Assembly: GCF_024691275.1 (NCBI RefSeq)
Contig: NZ_JAILNU010000022.1
Span: 1-35,498, forward strand
Length of the DNA: 35,498 bases
From: Ruminococcus sp.
GTDB taxonomy: Bacteria; Bacillota; Clostridia; Oscillospirales; Ruminococcaceae
Direction of reading: 5' to 3'
How positions within the stretch are numbered: position 1 is the stretch's first letter; every line of letters starts with the position of its first letter. Position numbers and translations under genes: made by a program. This document shows positions 8,213 to 17,121 of this stretch, in pieces. Below the pieces are notes generated by a model, which had not been told where the DNA came from, ran no database searches, and was given only the letters and a program-made list of their open reading frames with translations.

Positions 8213-8240
8213 TATCAAAAAGGCGGCTGAGCCGCCTGAT
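8213..8240 (-). terminator. Terminator after the SGNH hydrolase gene
   Basis: On the minus strand AGGCGGC, loop TCA, GCCGCCT (8221-8237) is followed by TTTTTGAT. The kinase gene begins only about 40 bases further on and shows no clear promoter, so it may depend on read-through. Confidence 0.8.
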
Positions 8241-8243
8241 ATA

Positions 8244-9203
8244 TTATTGGTTCGAGAATTCTTCATTCTGCGGACGTGATGAAGTTGTTGCCGTTGTCTC
8301 AGCAGCAGGCTGAGCTGCGGCGCTTGCTGCCGTGGTGCTTGCAGGAGCAGCAGGAGTCTGGACAACTGTATTGGCACAGAGCCAGTCGCACCATGTTGCG
8401 TAGTATTTCGCAAGAACGTGAACACCGTCGCTGCAAAAATCGGCAGTGAGAGCTCCGTTAGCGTCATCGAAAACGCCGTTAACGTCAATATAGAATGTTT
8501 TCTGATTATCAGCCATTTCGCTTATGCGGGCATTGAGAGCGTTTATGCGCTCGTTGGATATTGCAGCGGTCTCTGCATATGTTGCAACATGGAGGTTTGC
8601 AAGGAGGTATACGATAGTATCGGGCTGAGCCTGACGTATACCGTCCACTACCTTTCTGTAAGCCGAAACAGTGTATTCGATATCGTTGCCGACCTCGTTT
8701 ATACCGAGCATAAGGTATACCTTGCCGAACTTCTTTGTATTCAGGAAGTCCCATAAAGTGCTGCCGTTTACAGTGGAATTGTCGATCTTATATGCAGAAA
8801 GACCGATATCGCAGAAATACTGTGCATTTTTCAGTGTGCCGTAATCGCGGATACCGACTGTACGCGAATCGCCGATAAAGAGAGCGTCGTCGAAGTACTC
8901 GGGACCGCTCTGGGCGAATACTGTCTGCTGTACAGTAGGAGCCTCTGTTGCAGGCTGAATTGCCTCGGTAGGAGAGGTAACATTCTCGCCGTTTTCATTT
9001 GTCTGGGGAACGGTCGTAGCAGCTTCAGAAGCCGGCTGCGAAGCCTGATTTGACTGCTGAGTCGAGATAACAGGAGCTTTTACATCTTCCTTGGGCTTTT
9101 TTAGCTCGCTGTTTTTCCATATCTGCTTATATATGAACGGTGAAGCCACGAAGCAGGTGAGAAGAAGGATCACCGTGTATATGCATTGCTTAAATTTGTT
9201 CAC
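8244..9203 (-). CDS. SGNH/GDSL-family hydrolase, membrane-anchored
   Basis: Predicted extracytoplasmic esterase or acyltransferase. One N-terminal membrane segment (about 7-26) is followed by a low-complexity Ala/Thr/Gln/Pro linker (40-100). The SGNH domain has block I GDSR (111-114, Ser113), GINE (167-170) and DGVH (259-262, Asp259 and His262), so the catalytic set is complete. A second Ala/Thr-rich tail closes the protein (282-310). GTG start at 9203 is supported by AAGGAG. The MBOAT stop lies 12 bases upstream and overlaps this ribosome site, so the genes form an operon. MBOAT-SGNH pairs commonly O-acetylate exported polysaccharides; the polymer here is unknown. Confidence 0.9.
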   Translation of the reverse strand: MNKFKQCIYTVILLLTCFVASPFIYKQIWKNSELKKPKEDVKAPVISTQQSNQASQPASEAATTVPQTNENGENVTSPTEAIQPATEAPTVQQTVFAQSGPEYFDDALFIGDSRTVGIRDYGTLKNAQYFCDIGLSAYKIDNSTVNGSTLWDFLNTKKFGKVYLMLGINEVGNDIEYTVSAYRKVVDGIRQAQPDTIVYLLANLHVATYAETAAISNERINALNARISEMADNQKTFYIDVNGVFDDANGALTADFCSDGVHVLAKYYATWCDWLCANTVVQTPAAPASTTAASAAAQPAAETTATTSSRPQNEEFSNQ

Positions 9204-9215
9204 GCTTGTCTCTCC

Positions 9216-10607
9216 TTAAAATCTGAAATACATGAATGGGTCGTCAAGACCTTTATACATACAGTAGACTGATGCCCAGAAAACAGCCAGAAGTACCAGT
9301 GTTGTGAATGCGGAATTCTTTGTTTTCTTGTAAATAGCCTGGGGGATCCTTGTGGAGAATATGATCGCTGCCGCGAAATATTTCCAGTATTTAGTCCAGT
9401 ACATTACATAATCCTTATCCATAATGGCGTAGGTCTTCTGCGGAAGGAACGGCATAAGTCTCTTGAAGTATATGCCGAGCTGGTGGAAGTCTGTTATAGC
9501 GAAGAGCAGCCATGTCAGCGGTATTATCAGCATCATATAGAGGTGTCCGAGGGGCTTTATCCTGTTCAGTGTCTTGCCTGTCCAGCGTTTTTCGCTCATG
9601 ATTATGAGAAACAGCACCATGCCCCAGAGTACGAAGTTCCAGCTTGCACCATGCCATAGACCCGTAAAGAGCCATACGATGAAGGTGTTGCGTATCATTT
9701 TGCTGTTTCCCTTTCGGTTTCCGCCGAGAGGGATATATATGTAATCCTTGAACCATGAACCGAGGGTCATGTGCCAGCGCCGCCAGAACTCTGTCATAGT
9801 GAGTGAGAGATAGGGGTGATCGAAGTTCCTCGGGAGGTTGAAGCCCATTATCTTTCCGAGACCAATCGCCATGAGGGAGTAGCCGCAGAAATCAAAGTAG
9901 AGCTGGAATGAGTATGCGAATATTCCGAGCCATGCAAGCCGTGAGGATATGCTCTCATATCCTATCATGGAGATATCGCTCCACAGACCGCCTATCTGGT
10001 TGGCGATGAGGACCTTGTATCCAAGACCGATAGTGAAGGTCTTGAGACCGTCCTCCACCTTTTGAATGGTGTGGGTACGGTTTTTCAGCTCCTTTGCGAC
10101 GTGGTCGTAAGTGACTATAGGTCCCGCGATAAGCTGAGGGAACATACTTATGTAAGCTCCGTAATTTATGAGATTCTTCTCAGCTTTAGCCTTGCCTTTG
10201 TAGACATCGGCGATATAGGATACGTTCTGGAACGTATAGAAGCTGATACCGATAGGGAGGATAATATCCTTTATGGTAAGGCTCGTATGGAATATAGCGT
10301 TGATATTCTCACCGCCGAATGACCAGTACTTGAAGAATATCAGCCACCAGAAGTTGAAGGCGGTTCCGAAAAACAGCCACGCTTTTTTGGCATGGCGGCT
10401 GTTTTCGATGAACTGACCGACAATAAAGTTAAGCAGAGTTGTCAGCAGAAAAAGAAAAATATAAACAGGTTTCTTAACTCCGAGACTGTAGAAAATGACG
10501 CTGCCCGCGAATATGACAAGATTTTTATACTCTTTTCTTGAACACGCATAGATCAGCATAAAAATAGGTAGGAAAATAAAAATAAATTCCAAGCTGCTGA
10601 AGACCAA
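9216..10607 (-). CDS. MBOAT-family O-acyltransferase (AlgI/DltB type)
   Basis: Polytopic membrane protein, about 10-11 hydrophobic segments, expected to move acyl groups (usually acetyl) to an exported polymer. Conserved features are TEFWRRWHMTL (272-282, His279) and the catalytic-type His in LWHGASWN (His319). The family-typical N-terminus MVFSSLEFIFIFLP is obtained only if translation starts at TTG 10605-10607, which has AAAGGGTGG at proper distance. A GTG three codons earlier is too close to that ribosome site. Length 463 residues fits the family. First gene of an operon with the SGNH hydrolase, under its own promoter. No dlt genes are present, so D-alanylation is less likely than polysaccharide acetylation. 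Confidence 0.93.
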   Translation of the reverse strand: MVFSSLEFIFIFLPIFMLIYACSRKEYKNLVIFAGSVIFYSLGVKKPVYIFLFLLTTLLNFIVGQFIENSRHAKKAWLFFGTAFNFWWLIFFKYWSFGGENINAIFHTSLTIKDIILPIGISFYTFQNVSYIADVYKGKAKAEKNLINYGAYISMFPQLIAGPIVTYDHVAKELKNRTHTIQKVEDGLKTFTIGLGYKVLIANQIGGLWSDISMIGYESISSRLAWLGIFAYSFQLYFDFCGYSLMAIGLGKIMGFNLPRNFDHPYLSLTMTEFWRRWHMTLGSWFKDYIYIPLGGNRKGNSKMIRNTFIVWLFTGLWHGASWNFVLWGMVLFLIIMSEKRWTGKTLNRIKPLGHLYMMLIIPLTWLLFAITDFHQLGIYFKRLMPFLPQKTYAIMDKDYVMYWTKYWKYFAAAIIFSTRIPQAIYKKTKNSAFTTLVLLAVFWASVYCMYKGLDDPFMYFRF

Positions 10608-10705
10608 ATATACCACCCTTTGTAAAATCTTTTGCCCGAGATCGGCTTAATTGATATGTATGTAAAATCTACGAAAAATAGCAATAAATAAACTCATACA
10701 TTATT

Positions 10706-10734
10706 ATTCTACACGTTATTTTTTTAAAAGTCAA
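10706..10734 (-). promoter_or_regulatory. Promoter of the MBOAT-SGNH operon
   Basis: Minus strand TTGACT (10729-10734), 17-bp spacer, TAGAAT (10706-10711). The predicted leader is about 90 bases. It contains a direct repeat, TGTAAAATCT on the plus strand at 10621-10630 and 10661-10670; no known riboswitch was recognised in it. Confidence 0.8.
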
Positions 10735-10831
10735 TAGCTTTGGAATAATGTAGCAATTTGCAGTAAAAAAGTGAATCCGTTGCGTAATATTTAGATGTAT
10801 TCTGACAAAGAGGGTAAGCTTTGCGCAAATG

Positions 10832-10860
10832 AAAAAGCTCCCTGAAAAACAGGGAGCTTT
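10832..10860 (-). terminator. Terminator of the NSS transporter gene
   Basis: AAAGCTCCCTG (10834-10844) pairs with CAGGGAGCTTT (10850-10860); on the minus strand it ends in a T run. It begins 4 bases past the transporter stop. Confidence 0.92.
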
Positions 10861-10863
10861 GTG

Positions 10864-12267
10864 TCATATTTTAGTAGCGGTCAGGAGTATCATTATCATA
10901 CACGCAGGGCATATGAACTTTATCATGACATTGTAAAGGAGCTTTGAACGGAATTGCTTTTCGCCGAGCATTACCTCCTCTTCAACGTACTTGGTCTTGA
11001 CTACATAGCCTATAAGTATGCAGGTGAGGAGAGCAAGCACGGGCATCATCAGGTTATTCGTGATGAAGTCGAAGAAATCAAGCATCTGCATTTTGAATAT
11101 AGTGAAGTCCGAGCATACGCTGTAGCCGAGTACTGAAAGCATACCCAGTCCGAGAGTTATACCTATTACGATAACGCAGCTGACTGTACGGCTGAGCTTG
11201 AATTTCTCGATAACTACTGCAACGACTGTCTCCATGAGTGAAATGGAAGAGGTGAGAGCAGCAAGGGTAACGAGTATGAAGAATGCAGCTCCGATGAACT
11301 GACCTGCGGGCATATCAGCGAATACCTTTGGCAGAGTGTCGAACATGAGTCCCGGACCTGCGTTGAGGGCGGACTTGTCTCCGCCTGAGAATACGAATAC
11401 CGCTGGAACGATGATAAGTCCTGCAAGGATAGCCACAAGAGTATCAAATATCTCTATCTGGCGCACGGAGCTTTCAAGAGAGTCCGCCTTGCGCATATAC
11501 GAGCCGTATGTGACCATGATACCCATTGCTATGGACATTGAGTAAAAGAGCTGTCCGCAGGCTGCGGCAATGGTTTTAAAGAACTTTGAAGCTGTGAAGC
11601 CGTTAAAATCAGGGAGCAGGTAGTATTTCAGTCCGTCGCCTGCGCCGTCAAGAGTGAGAGTATATACTGCTATGCCTATAATGAGTATAAGAAGTACGGG
11701 CATGAGTAATTTGCTCACCTTTTCGATGCCCTTTTCAACACCGAAGAATACTGCAACAGATGTGAGAAGTACGAAGATTATGAAGAATATGGTAGGCTGC
11801 TCCAGAAGACCGATGAAGTGAGCAAAGAACGAGAGCTCTGCTTCGGGATCGGAGGCAGATGCAAAAGTCGCCTTTGAAGCTTCCTCGCCGCCGCCTGTTA
11901 CGAAAACGGTCATATACTTCAGTACCCAGCCGCCTATAACGCAGTAATACGGGAGTATCAGTGCAGGTATGACAGCTGCGAGGATACCCAGAGGAGCAAA
12001 TTTACTGTTCACGGTCTTGTAAGCTCCGATGACGCTTTTTCCTGTGCGTCTGCCGATGGCTATTTCAGTGAGCATGAGTGTGAAACCAAATGTGATCGCG
12101 AAGATTATGTAGATCAACAGGAAGATACCGCCGCCGTACTTAGCAGCAAGATAGGGGAAACGCCAGATATTTCCCAGACCTACCGCAGAGCCTGCCGCAG
12201 CCAGTACAAAGCCTATCTTTGAACCGAAGCCGCCTCTTGCGGAGGGAGATTTAGAATCGTTTTTCAT
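10864..12267 (-). CDS. Sodium-dependent transporter, NSS (SNF) family
   Basis: Na+-coupled symporter of the neurotransmitter:sodium symporter family, as in LeuT, TnaT and MhsT, which import amino acids. The signature GSAVGLGNIWRFPY (26-39) in helix 1 forms sodium and substrate contacts. Twelve or so hydrophobic segments are spread over 467 residues, with TEIAIGRRTGKS in the first cytoplasmic loop. The substrate cannot be read from the sequence. ATG is preceded by AAGGAAAA. The gene is monocistronic with its own near-consensus promoter and terminator. Confidence 0.95.
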   Translation of the reverse strand: MKNDSKSPSARGGFGSKIGFVLAAAGSAVGLGNIWRFPYLAAKYGGGIFLLIYIIFAITFGFTLMLTEIAIGRRTGKSVIGAYKTVNSKFAPLGILAAVIPALILPYYCVIGGWVLKYMTVFVTGGGEEASKATFASASDPEAELSFFAHFIGLLEQPTIFFIIFVLLTSVAVFFGVEKGIEKVSKLLMPVLLILIIGIAVYTLTLDGAGDGLKYYLLPDFNGFTASKFFKTIAAACGQLFYSMSIAMGIMVTYGSYMRKADSLESSVRQIEIFDTLVAILAGLIIVPAVFVFSGGDKSALNAGPGLMFDTLPKVFADMPAGQFIGAAFFILVTLAALTSSISLMETVVAVVIEKFKLSRTVSCVIVIGITLGLGMLSVLGYSVCSDFTIFKMQMLDFFDFITNNLMMPVLALLTCILIGYVVKTKYVEEEVMLGEKQFRSKLLYNVMIKFICPACMIMILLTATKI

Positions 12268-12314
12268 ATAAACATTTTCCTTTCAGATAGTTTTGAAATA
12301 AAAATACAAACCTA

Positions 12315-12343
12315 ATTATAGCACCGAAATGACCATTAGTCAA
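12315..12343 (-). promoter_or_regulatory. Promoter of the NSS transporter gene
   Basis: Minus strand TTGACT (12338-12343), 17-bp spacer, TATAAT (12315-12320). The start codon lies about 48 bases downstream of the -10. Confidence 0.85.
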
Positions 12344-12371
12344 TATGTATTTTTGCGCTTTTAAGGTTACG

Positions 12372-12400
12372 CAAAAGGGCTGCCTTTATTAGACAGCCCC
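12372..12400 (-). terminator. Terminator of the ymfF-ymfH-lgt-folD operon
   Basis: On the minus strand GGGCTG (from 12394-12399) pairs with CAGCCC (from 12377-12382) and is followed by TTTTGCG. It lies 9 bases past the folD stop. Confidence 0.82.
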
Positions 12401-12408
12401 CTAATGTT

Positions 12409-13266
12409 TTATTCTATGCCAGCCTGCTGTTTTGCAGCTGTAAGTGTGTTCTTCATGAGCATTGCTATTGTCATAGGACCAACGCCGCCCGGAACAGGTG
12501 TTATGTAAGATGCCTTCTTCTCAGCAGACTCAAACTCAACATCTCCGCAGAGCTTTCCGTTGTCAAGACGGTTCATGCCTACGTCGATAACAACAGCGCC
12601 TTCCTTTATCATATCCCCTGTAACGAAGTTTGCGCGTCCGACAGCAACTACCAGAATATCAGCTCCGAGGCATATTTCCTTGAGATTCTTTGTCTTTGAG
12701 TGGCATATCGTAACAGTGCCGTTCTTTTGGAGGAGAAGCATTGCCTGCGGCTTGCCGACGATATTGCTTCTGCCGATAACTACGCACTGCTTGCCTGTGA
12801 TGTCTGTGCCTGTGCTCTCGATAAGTCTCATTACGCCGGCAGGTGTGCAGGGAAGGAATGAGTACTCACCGATCATGATCTTGCCCACGTTGATAGGGTG
12901 GAATGCGTCAACGTCCTTTTCGGGAGAGATAGCATTGATGATAGCCTTCTCGTCGATGTGCTTGGGAAGTGGGAGCTGAACGAGGATACCGTTAACTCTG
13001 TCATCGCGGTTGAGAACATTTACCAGGTCGAGGAGCTGCTCCTGAGTGGTAGCTTCGTCAAGAGCGTACTCGAATGACTGGAAGCCTACAGCCTCACAAG
13101 CCTTTTTCTTGTTGTTTACGTATACTCTTGAAGCGGGATCGTTTCCTACGATAACAACTGCAAGACCTACTTTAAGACCCTTTTCGTCCTTGAGTTTTGC
13201 TGCTTCTTCTGCAACCTCAGCTTTAACTGCTGCTGAAACTGCTTTTCCGTCTATTAACTGTGCCAT
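12409..13266 (-). CDS. folD: Bifunctional methylene-THF dehydrogenase/methenyl-THF cyclohydrolase
   Basis: Cytoplasmic one-carbon enzyme interconverting 5,10-methylene-, 5,10-methenyl- and 10-formyl-tetrahydrofolate with NADP+. The N-terminal catalytic domain has YVNNKKKA (Tyr49, Lys53 at the family's catalytic positions) and VNGILVQLPLPKH. The Rossmann domain contains GRSNIVGKP, and PGGVGPMTIAML lies near the C-terminus. Length 285 is typical. ATG at 13266 abuts the lgt stop with no gap, and its AAGGAGG lies within the end of lgt, implying coupling. Last gene of a four-gene operon. Confidence 0.97.
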   Translation of the reverse strand: MAQLIDGKAVSAAVKAEVAEEAAKLKDEKGLKVGLAVVIVGNDPASRVYVNNKKKACEAVGFQSFEYALDEATTQEQLLDLVNVLNRDDRVNGILVQLPLPKHIDEKAIINAISPEKDVDAFHPINVGKIMIGEYSFLPCTPAGVMRLIESTGTDITGKQCVVIGRSNIVGKPQAMLLLQKNGTVTICHSKTKNLKEICLGADILVVAVGRANFVTGDMIKEGAVVIDVGMNRLDNGKLCGDVEFESAEKKASYITPVPGGVGPMTIAMLMKNTLTAAKQQAGIE

Positions 13267-14451
13267 TTATTTATCCTCCTTGTTTTTGTCGGACTTTTCG
13301 TCCTCTGTATCAGGTTTATTATTATCGGGCGACTGCTTTTCGGCAGCTGCTTCGTCCTCATCTTCATCGTCGTCGATATCAATGTCATCATCGCCGTCGG
13401 TATCAATGTCATCATCATCGAAGTCTTCGTCATCGTCGTCATTGAGAATATCGAACTCGTCATCTTCGTTCATGCCTATCTTTGCATCATCGCCCTTGAT
13501 ACCTAAGCGATTTCTGCGGCTCTCGGCAATGAGAAGATGAGATTCTTCGGTGTTTACATAAAGCACAAAGTGCTCAGGGTCGCGTTTTCTCTTTGCGAAG
13601 AATACTATCTGGAGTATTACTGATGTTATGAAAATAACAGCTGAGAGAGCCTGCGAAATGCGGATATTTCCAAGCATAAGGCTGTCAGTGCGCAGTCCCT
13701 CTACCACAAAGCGCTCAGCGCCGTACCATGCGAGATACATGAGGAAGAGCTGTCCGTCGTACTTCCTGCGCTTTGACCAGAAAGCAAGGATAACGAATCC
13801 AAGCAGACACCATACCGATTCATACAGGAAGCAAGGGTGAACAGGTTCGTTCCAGAGCATCGTTACGCCGTTCTGGTAGAGGTCGCCGCCTATCTGCATA
13901 CTGTCGTTGATAGTACGCTGGATAGTGCCGCCTGTCATGCCGAACAGTGAATCAGTGTTGGTACCGAAGGCTTCCTGATTGAAGAAGTTGCCCCAGCGTC
14001 CTATGCCCTGACCGATAAGAAAGCCTATAACGGTTATATCAAGCATCGGGAGCATCTTGACTTTTTTGATCTTGCATATGATAAGTCCTACCAGAAGCGC
14101 TCCGATGATGCCGCCGTAAATGGCAAGACCGCCGTTTCTGGTGTTTATGATCTCTTTCCAGTTGCCTTTGTATTCGTCCCAGCGCATTGCAACGTAGTAG
14201 ATACGTGCGCCGATTATGCCGCCTATGACACCGCCGATAACAACGTCGATAGCTCTGTCGGAGTCGATGCCGAAGCGCTTCATTTTCGGGAGACAGTATA
14301 CAAGTGCGAGAATGAGACCAAGGGTGATGATAATGCCGTACCACTGGATATTGATACTGCCGATCGAGAATGCAGTGGGGTCGATGCTGAATTTCCACCC
14401 GAGATTAGGGAATTGTATCTCGTGCGGGTGCAATAGTGTTTCGGTTTCCAT
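13267..14451 (-). CDS. lgt: Prolipoprotein diacylglyceryl transferase with acidic tail
   Basis: Polytopic enzyme that moves diacylglyceryl from phosphatidylglycerol to the lipobox Cys of prolipoproteins. Conserved segments are NGGLAIYGGIIGA (about 108-119), GRWGNFFNQE (about 151-161, with the family's essential Arg), HPCFLYES and YGAERFVVEGLRTDSL. The position of the catalytic His of E. coli Lgt is Tyr (IYGG), a variant I believe is common in clostridia. After the last helix the protein continues about 75 residues (from 322), mostly Asp and Glu, which ordinary Lgt proteins of 260-290 residues lack. AAAGGAG precedes the ATG. ymfH ends 3 bases upstream and folD starts directly after. Confidence 0.95.
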   Translation of the reverse strand: METETLLHPHEIQFPNLGWKFSIDPTAFSIGSINIQWYGIIITLGLILALVYCLPKMKRFGIDSDRAIDVVIGGVIGGIIGARIYYVAMRWDEYKGNWKEIINTRNGGLAIYGGIIGALLVGLIICKIKKVKMLPMLDITVIGFLIGQGIGRWGNFFNQEAFGTNTDSLFGMTGGTIQRTINDSMQIGGDLYQNGVTMLWNEPVHPCFLYESVWCLLGFVILAFWSKRRKYDGQLFLMYLAWYGAERFVVEGLRTDSLMLGNIRISQALSAVIFITSVILQIVFFAKRKRDPEHFVLYVNTEESHLLIAESRRNRLGIKGDDAKIGMNEDDEFDILNDDDDEDFDDDDIDTDGDDDIDIDDDEDEDEAAAEKQSPDNNKPDTEDEKSDKNKEDK

Positions 14452-14454
14452 GAG

Positions 14455-15732
14455 TTATTTCTCCTTTTCAATTATAGACAGAACAGCTCTGTCACGTCGC
14501 AGTTCCCTGCGCATAAAATCCATAACATCAGCGCTTGTGAGGGCTGAGATGACTTCTATTGTATCATATGGCGATATCCCGTCAATATAGGAGCTGAGCA
14601 TAAGATTTGTGACAGCCTCGACGTTGTTGAGCTCTGTTACGAGAGCGCCGTATGAAGATTTTTTGATGCGCTGGAAATCCTTCTCGTTTATGCCCTCCGT
14701 CAGAAGTCTGTCGATCTCATTGAACAGCGCCTCGCGGACAAGCTCGGGGAAGTCCGATTCACCTGAGAATATCAGCGTGAAATAGCCGCTGCCGTAGAAG
14801 ACCTCGCCGCCGAAGGTGGAGTTGATGACACCGTCCTTCAGGAGCTTTTCGCACATAGGCAGCGCAGGGTCGGTAAGCAGTGAAGATGCTACGGAAGCAG
14901 CAGTTACGTCCCGCAGCCTTTCCAGACCGAGTCTCGGAGAGCATTTGCAGCCGAGATTGAATATAGAAGCTCCCACAGGCTGTGTCTCGCGTATCTCAGG
15001 TCTGACGATACCGTCGGGTTCATCGGGAAATACACATTCCAGACCTTTGTCGGCGCAGGGATGCAGGCATTCGTCACATATTTCGAGGACTTTGTCCGCA
15101 CTGATGTTGCCTGCGATGGAGAGCACCATATTATTGAGGTTATAGAACGTATCGTAGCACTTGTAGAGCAGGTCGGCATCTATTTTTGCAATACTTTCGG
15201 CAGTTCCTGCGATGTCCGTCTTTACGGGGTGAGCGTGGTACATACAGCCGAGCATATTGAAGAATACCCGCCATTCGGGGTTATCGTTGGTCATTTTTAT
15301 CTCCTGACCGATGATGCCCATTTCCTTATCCACGTTTTCCTGGGTGAAGTAAGGCTCCTGTACGAATTTCAGGAGTATGCGCAGGTTTTCCTCATAGTTT
15401 TTGGAGCAGCTGAAAAAGTAGCAGGTCCTGTCGAATGAGGTCATGGCATTGCAGGAAGCGCCTGTCTGCGCGTAGAGCTCGAACACCTTGCAGTCCTCAT
15501 TCTCGAAGAGCTTATGCTCCAGAAAATGAGCGATACCCTCGGGAACACAGGTGTATTCCGGGTCTGACGATGTTTTGAACACGGTATTTATCGAGCCGTA
15601 TTTCGTGCCGAACTGTGCTTCGATGCTGCTGAATCCGTTCATTTCGCATATATAGATATCAAGACCGCTGCGATGCTTTACATGGATACAGCTGTCGCCT
15701 GTACGGGTGCAGGTAAGGATCTCTTTTTCCAT
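14455..15732 (-). CDS. ymfH: M16-family zinc peptidase, YmfH type
   Basis: Predicted zinc metallopeptidase. The inverted motif HFLEH (69-73, His69, Glu72, His73) is intact, followed by KLFENED, the usual context in this family. In Bacillus the YmfF/YmfH pair is linked to the 5-aminopentanol modification of elongation factor P; its direct substrate is not known from sequence. 425 residues, no signal peptide. The start codon overlaps the ymfF stop by one base (TAATG), so translation is coupled. Second gene of the operon. Confidence 0.9.
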   Translation of the reverse strand: MEKEILTCTRTGDSCIHVKHRSGLDIYICEMNGFSSIEAQFGTKYGSINTVFKTSSDPEYTCVPEGIAHFLEHKLFENEDCKVFELYAQTGASCNAMTSFDRTCYFFSCSKNYEENLRILLKFVQEPYFTQENVDKEMGIIGQEIKMTNDNPEWRVFFNMLGCMYHAHPVKTDIAGTAESIAKIDADLLYKCYDTFYNLNNMVLSIAGNISADKVLEICDECLHPCADKGLECVFPDEPDGIVRPEIRETQPVGASIFNLGCKCSPRLGLERLRDVTAASVASSLLTDPALPMCEKLLKDGVINSTFGGEVFYGSGYFTLIFSGESDFPELVREALFNEIDRLLTEGINEKDFQRIKKSSYGALVTELNNVEAVTNLMLSSYIDGISPYDTIEVISALTSADVMDFMRRELRRDRAVLSIIEKEK

Positions 15733-16997
15733 TATTCCTGTACCTCCTTGTTAAGCATGAGATAAACACAGTCAGGTTTCAGCGAGTTTGCGGCTGCTAT
15801 TATCCGTTCCTTTGTGACAGCGGCGAATTCTTTGTAATGCTCCTGCGGAGTAATGAATCTGCCGTCTGTAAAGCAGTCGAAGAACCACGAGATGTAACCC
15901 GAAGGGGAATCGGTTATCTGTAATACCGCATTGTCGAGCGCCATAAGAGCTCCGTTTATCTCATTATCGGTGATATTGCCCTTTTTCATCTCATCGAGCT
16001 GTGCAAGTATCTCAGCCTTTGCCTTTTCGATATTGCTGCGCTCAACGCCGCTTTCGACCATGAAAGCTCCTTTTGTTGCCATGGATATGCACGAACAGTA
16101 GTAGCACAGGCTGAGTTTTTCGCGGACATTGAGGAAAAGCTTTGAAAAGGGGAGCTCTCCGTAAATGACACTCAGCATTTTAAGCGCATATCTGTCGTCG
16201 GAATCGGTCTTGAAGAACATGACCATCTTGCTCTCGTTAACGTCAAATTCTTCTGTGACTGTGAGCGGTTCAGGCTTTAATGGACTGTGGTCGCTGATCT
16301 TTACGGGCTTAGGTGAGCGTTTTATCTCAGCAAAGTTTTCGCGGAACATCTCTGCAAGAGAGTCGTCTTTTTGCGGAGAAACGTAATATATCTCTATCTG
16401 AGCAGTTCTCAGCATCTCCTGATAGGCTCTGAAAGCATCTTCGGGAGATGCGGCTGAAGCAGCATCGCGGCTGCCGTAAGCTGCACAGCTTGCGGGTTCG
16501 TCTCTGAATGCAAGCTTTACTGCCTGAGAAACGGCATAGACGTTTTTCTGGTTCAGTTCACCGTCTATACGGTCTAAAAGGTCTTTTTTGGCAAGGGCGA
16601 AGGAATCACTGTCGAAAGCTTCTCCGCATACATTTGGAGAGAACAGGCAGCTGCGGATCAGATCGCGCATCTCACCGCCTATATCCTCGCCGTCGATGGC
16701 GTATTTATTGTCGAGCCATGATGCTCTCAGACCAAGTATCTGTGCATTGCCCTTTTTTCTTGCCACTGAACAGAGGACAGCGCCGTATAGCTCAGATAGC
16801 TTTTCACACATATCAGCGTAGGTCTTATATCGGCTGTTTGAAATGGTGAGGACCCCTGTGGCAAGGTTGTTCACCGCTGCGGTCTTATCGCTGAGCTCAG
16901 TGAGAAAATAGACCGCAAGGGAGCAGGACTTGAACTTATCGTCGATAATGGATGTGAAACCGACGTTATCGCTCAACTCTACCCTTTCATATATCAT
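15732..16997 (-). CDS. ymfF: M16-family peptidase homologue without active site, YmfF type
   Basis: Same fold as the next gene, but no HxxEH motif occurs in the N-terminal domain, where the aligned stretch reads NNLATGVLTIS. This fits the non-catalytic partner of a heterodimeric M16 peptidase. Conserved pieces include KLSELYGA and a C-terminal LFLNVREKLSLCYYCS segment. 421 residues, cytoplasmic. ATG at 16997 has GGAG at good spacing. First gene of the operon, reading from an extended -10 promoter. Known family association is with EF-P modification in Bacillus. Confidence 0.88.
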   Translation of the reverse strand: MIYERVELSDNVGFTSIIDDKFKSCSLAVYFLTELSDKTAAVNNLATGVLTISNSRYKTYADMCEKLSELYGAVLCSVARKKGNAQILGLRASWLDNKYAIDGEDIGGEMRDLIRSCLFSPNVCGEAFDSDSFALAKKDLLDRIDGELNQKNVYAVSQAVKLAFRDEPASCAAYGSRDAASAASPEDAFRAYQEMLRTAQIEIYYVSPQKDDSLAEMFRENFAEIKRSPKPVKISDHSPLKPEPLTVTEEFDVNESKMVMFFKTDSDDRYALKMLSVIYGELPFSKLFLNVREKLSLCYYCSCISMATKGAFMVESGVERSNIEKAKAEILAQLDEMKKGNITDNEINGALMALDNAVLQITDSPSGYISWFFDCFTDGRFITPQEHYKEFAAVTKERIIAAANSLKPDCVYLMLNKEVQE

Positions 16998-17034
16998 TAA
17001 GCTTACACTCCAATCTTAAAAAGCTATACAGTAC

Positions 17035-17043
17035 ATTATAACA
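17035..17043 (-). promoter_or_regulatory. Extended -10 promoter of the ymfF operon
   Basis: Minus strand TGTTATAAT (TGn-TATAAT) at 17035-17043, 38 bases before the ymfF start. No good -35 box is seen, which is typical of extended -10 promoters. Confidence 0.65.
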
Positions 17044-17121
17044 CATTTGCAGGAAAAATACCATACTATTTTTGTTTTTTTCAGAAATTTTCTTGCTGTT
17101 ATTATTTATTCGCTAAAACAC

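Noticed and set aside
10608-10616. GTG start for the MBOAT gene
   Set aside because: It is directly adjacent to the ribosome site; the TTG at 10605-10607 is properly spaced and gives the family N-terminus.
10617-10705. Riboswitch in the MBOAT leader
   Set aside because: A short leader with a 10-base direct repeat; none of the riboswitch cores I know (c-di-GMP, preQ1, SAM) could be matched.
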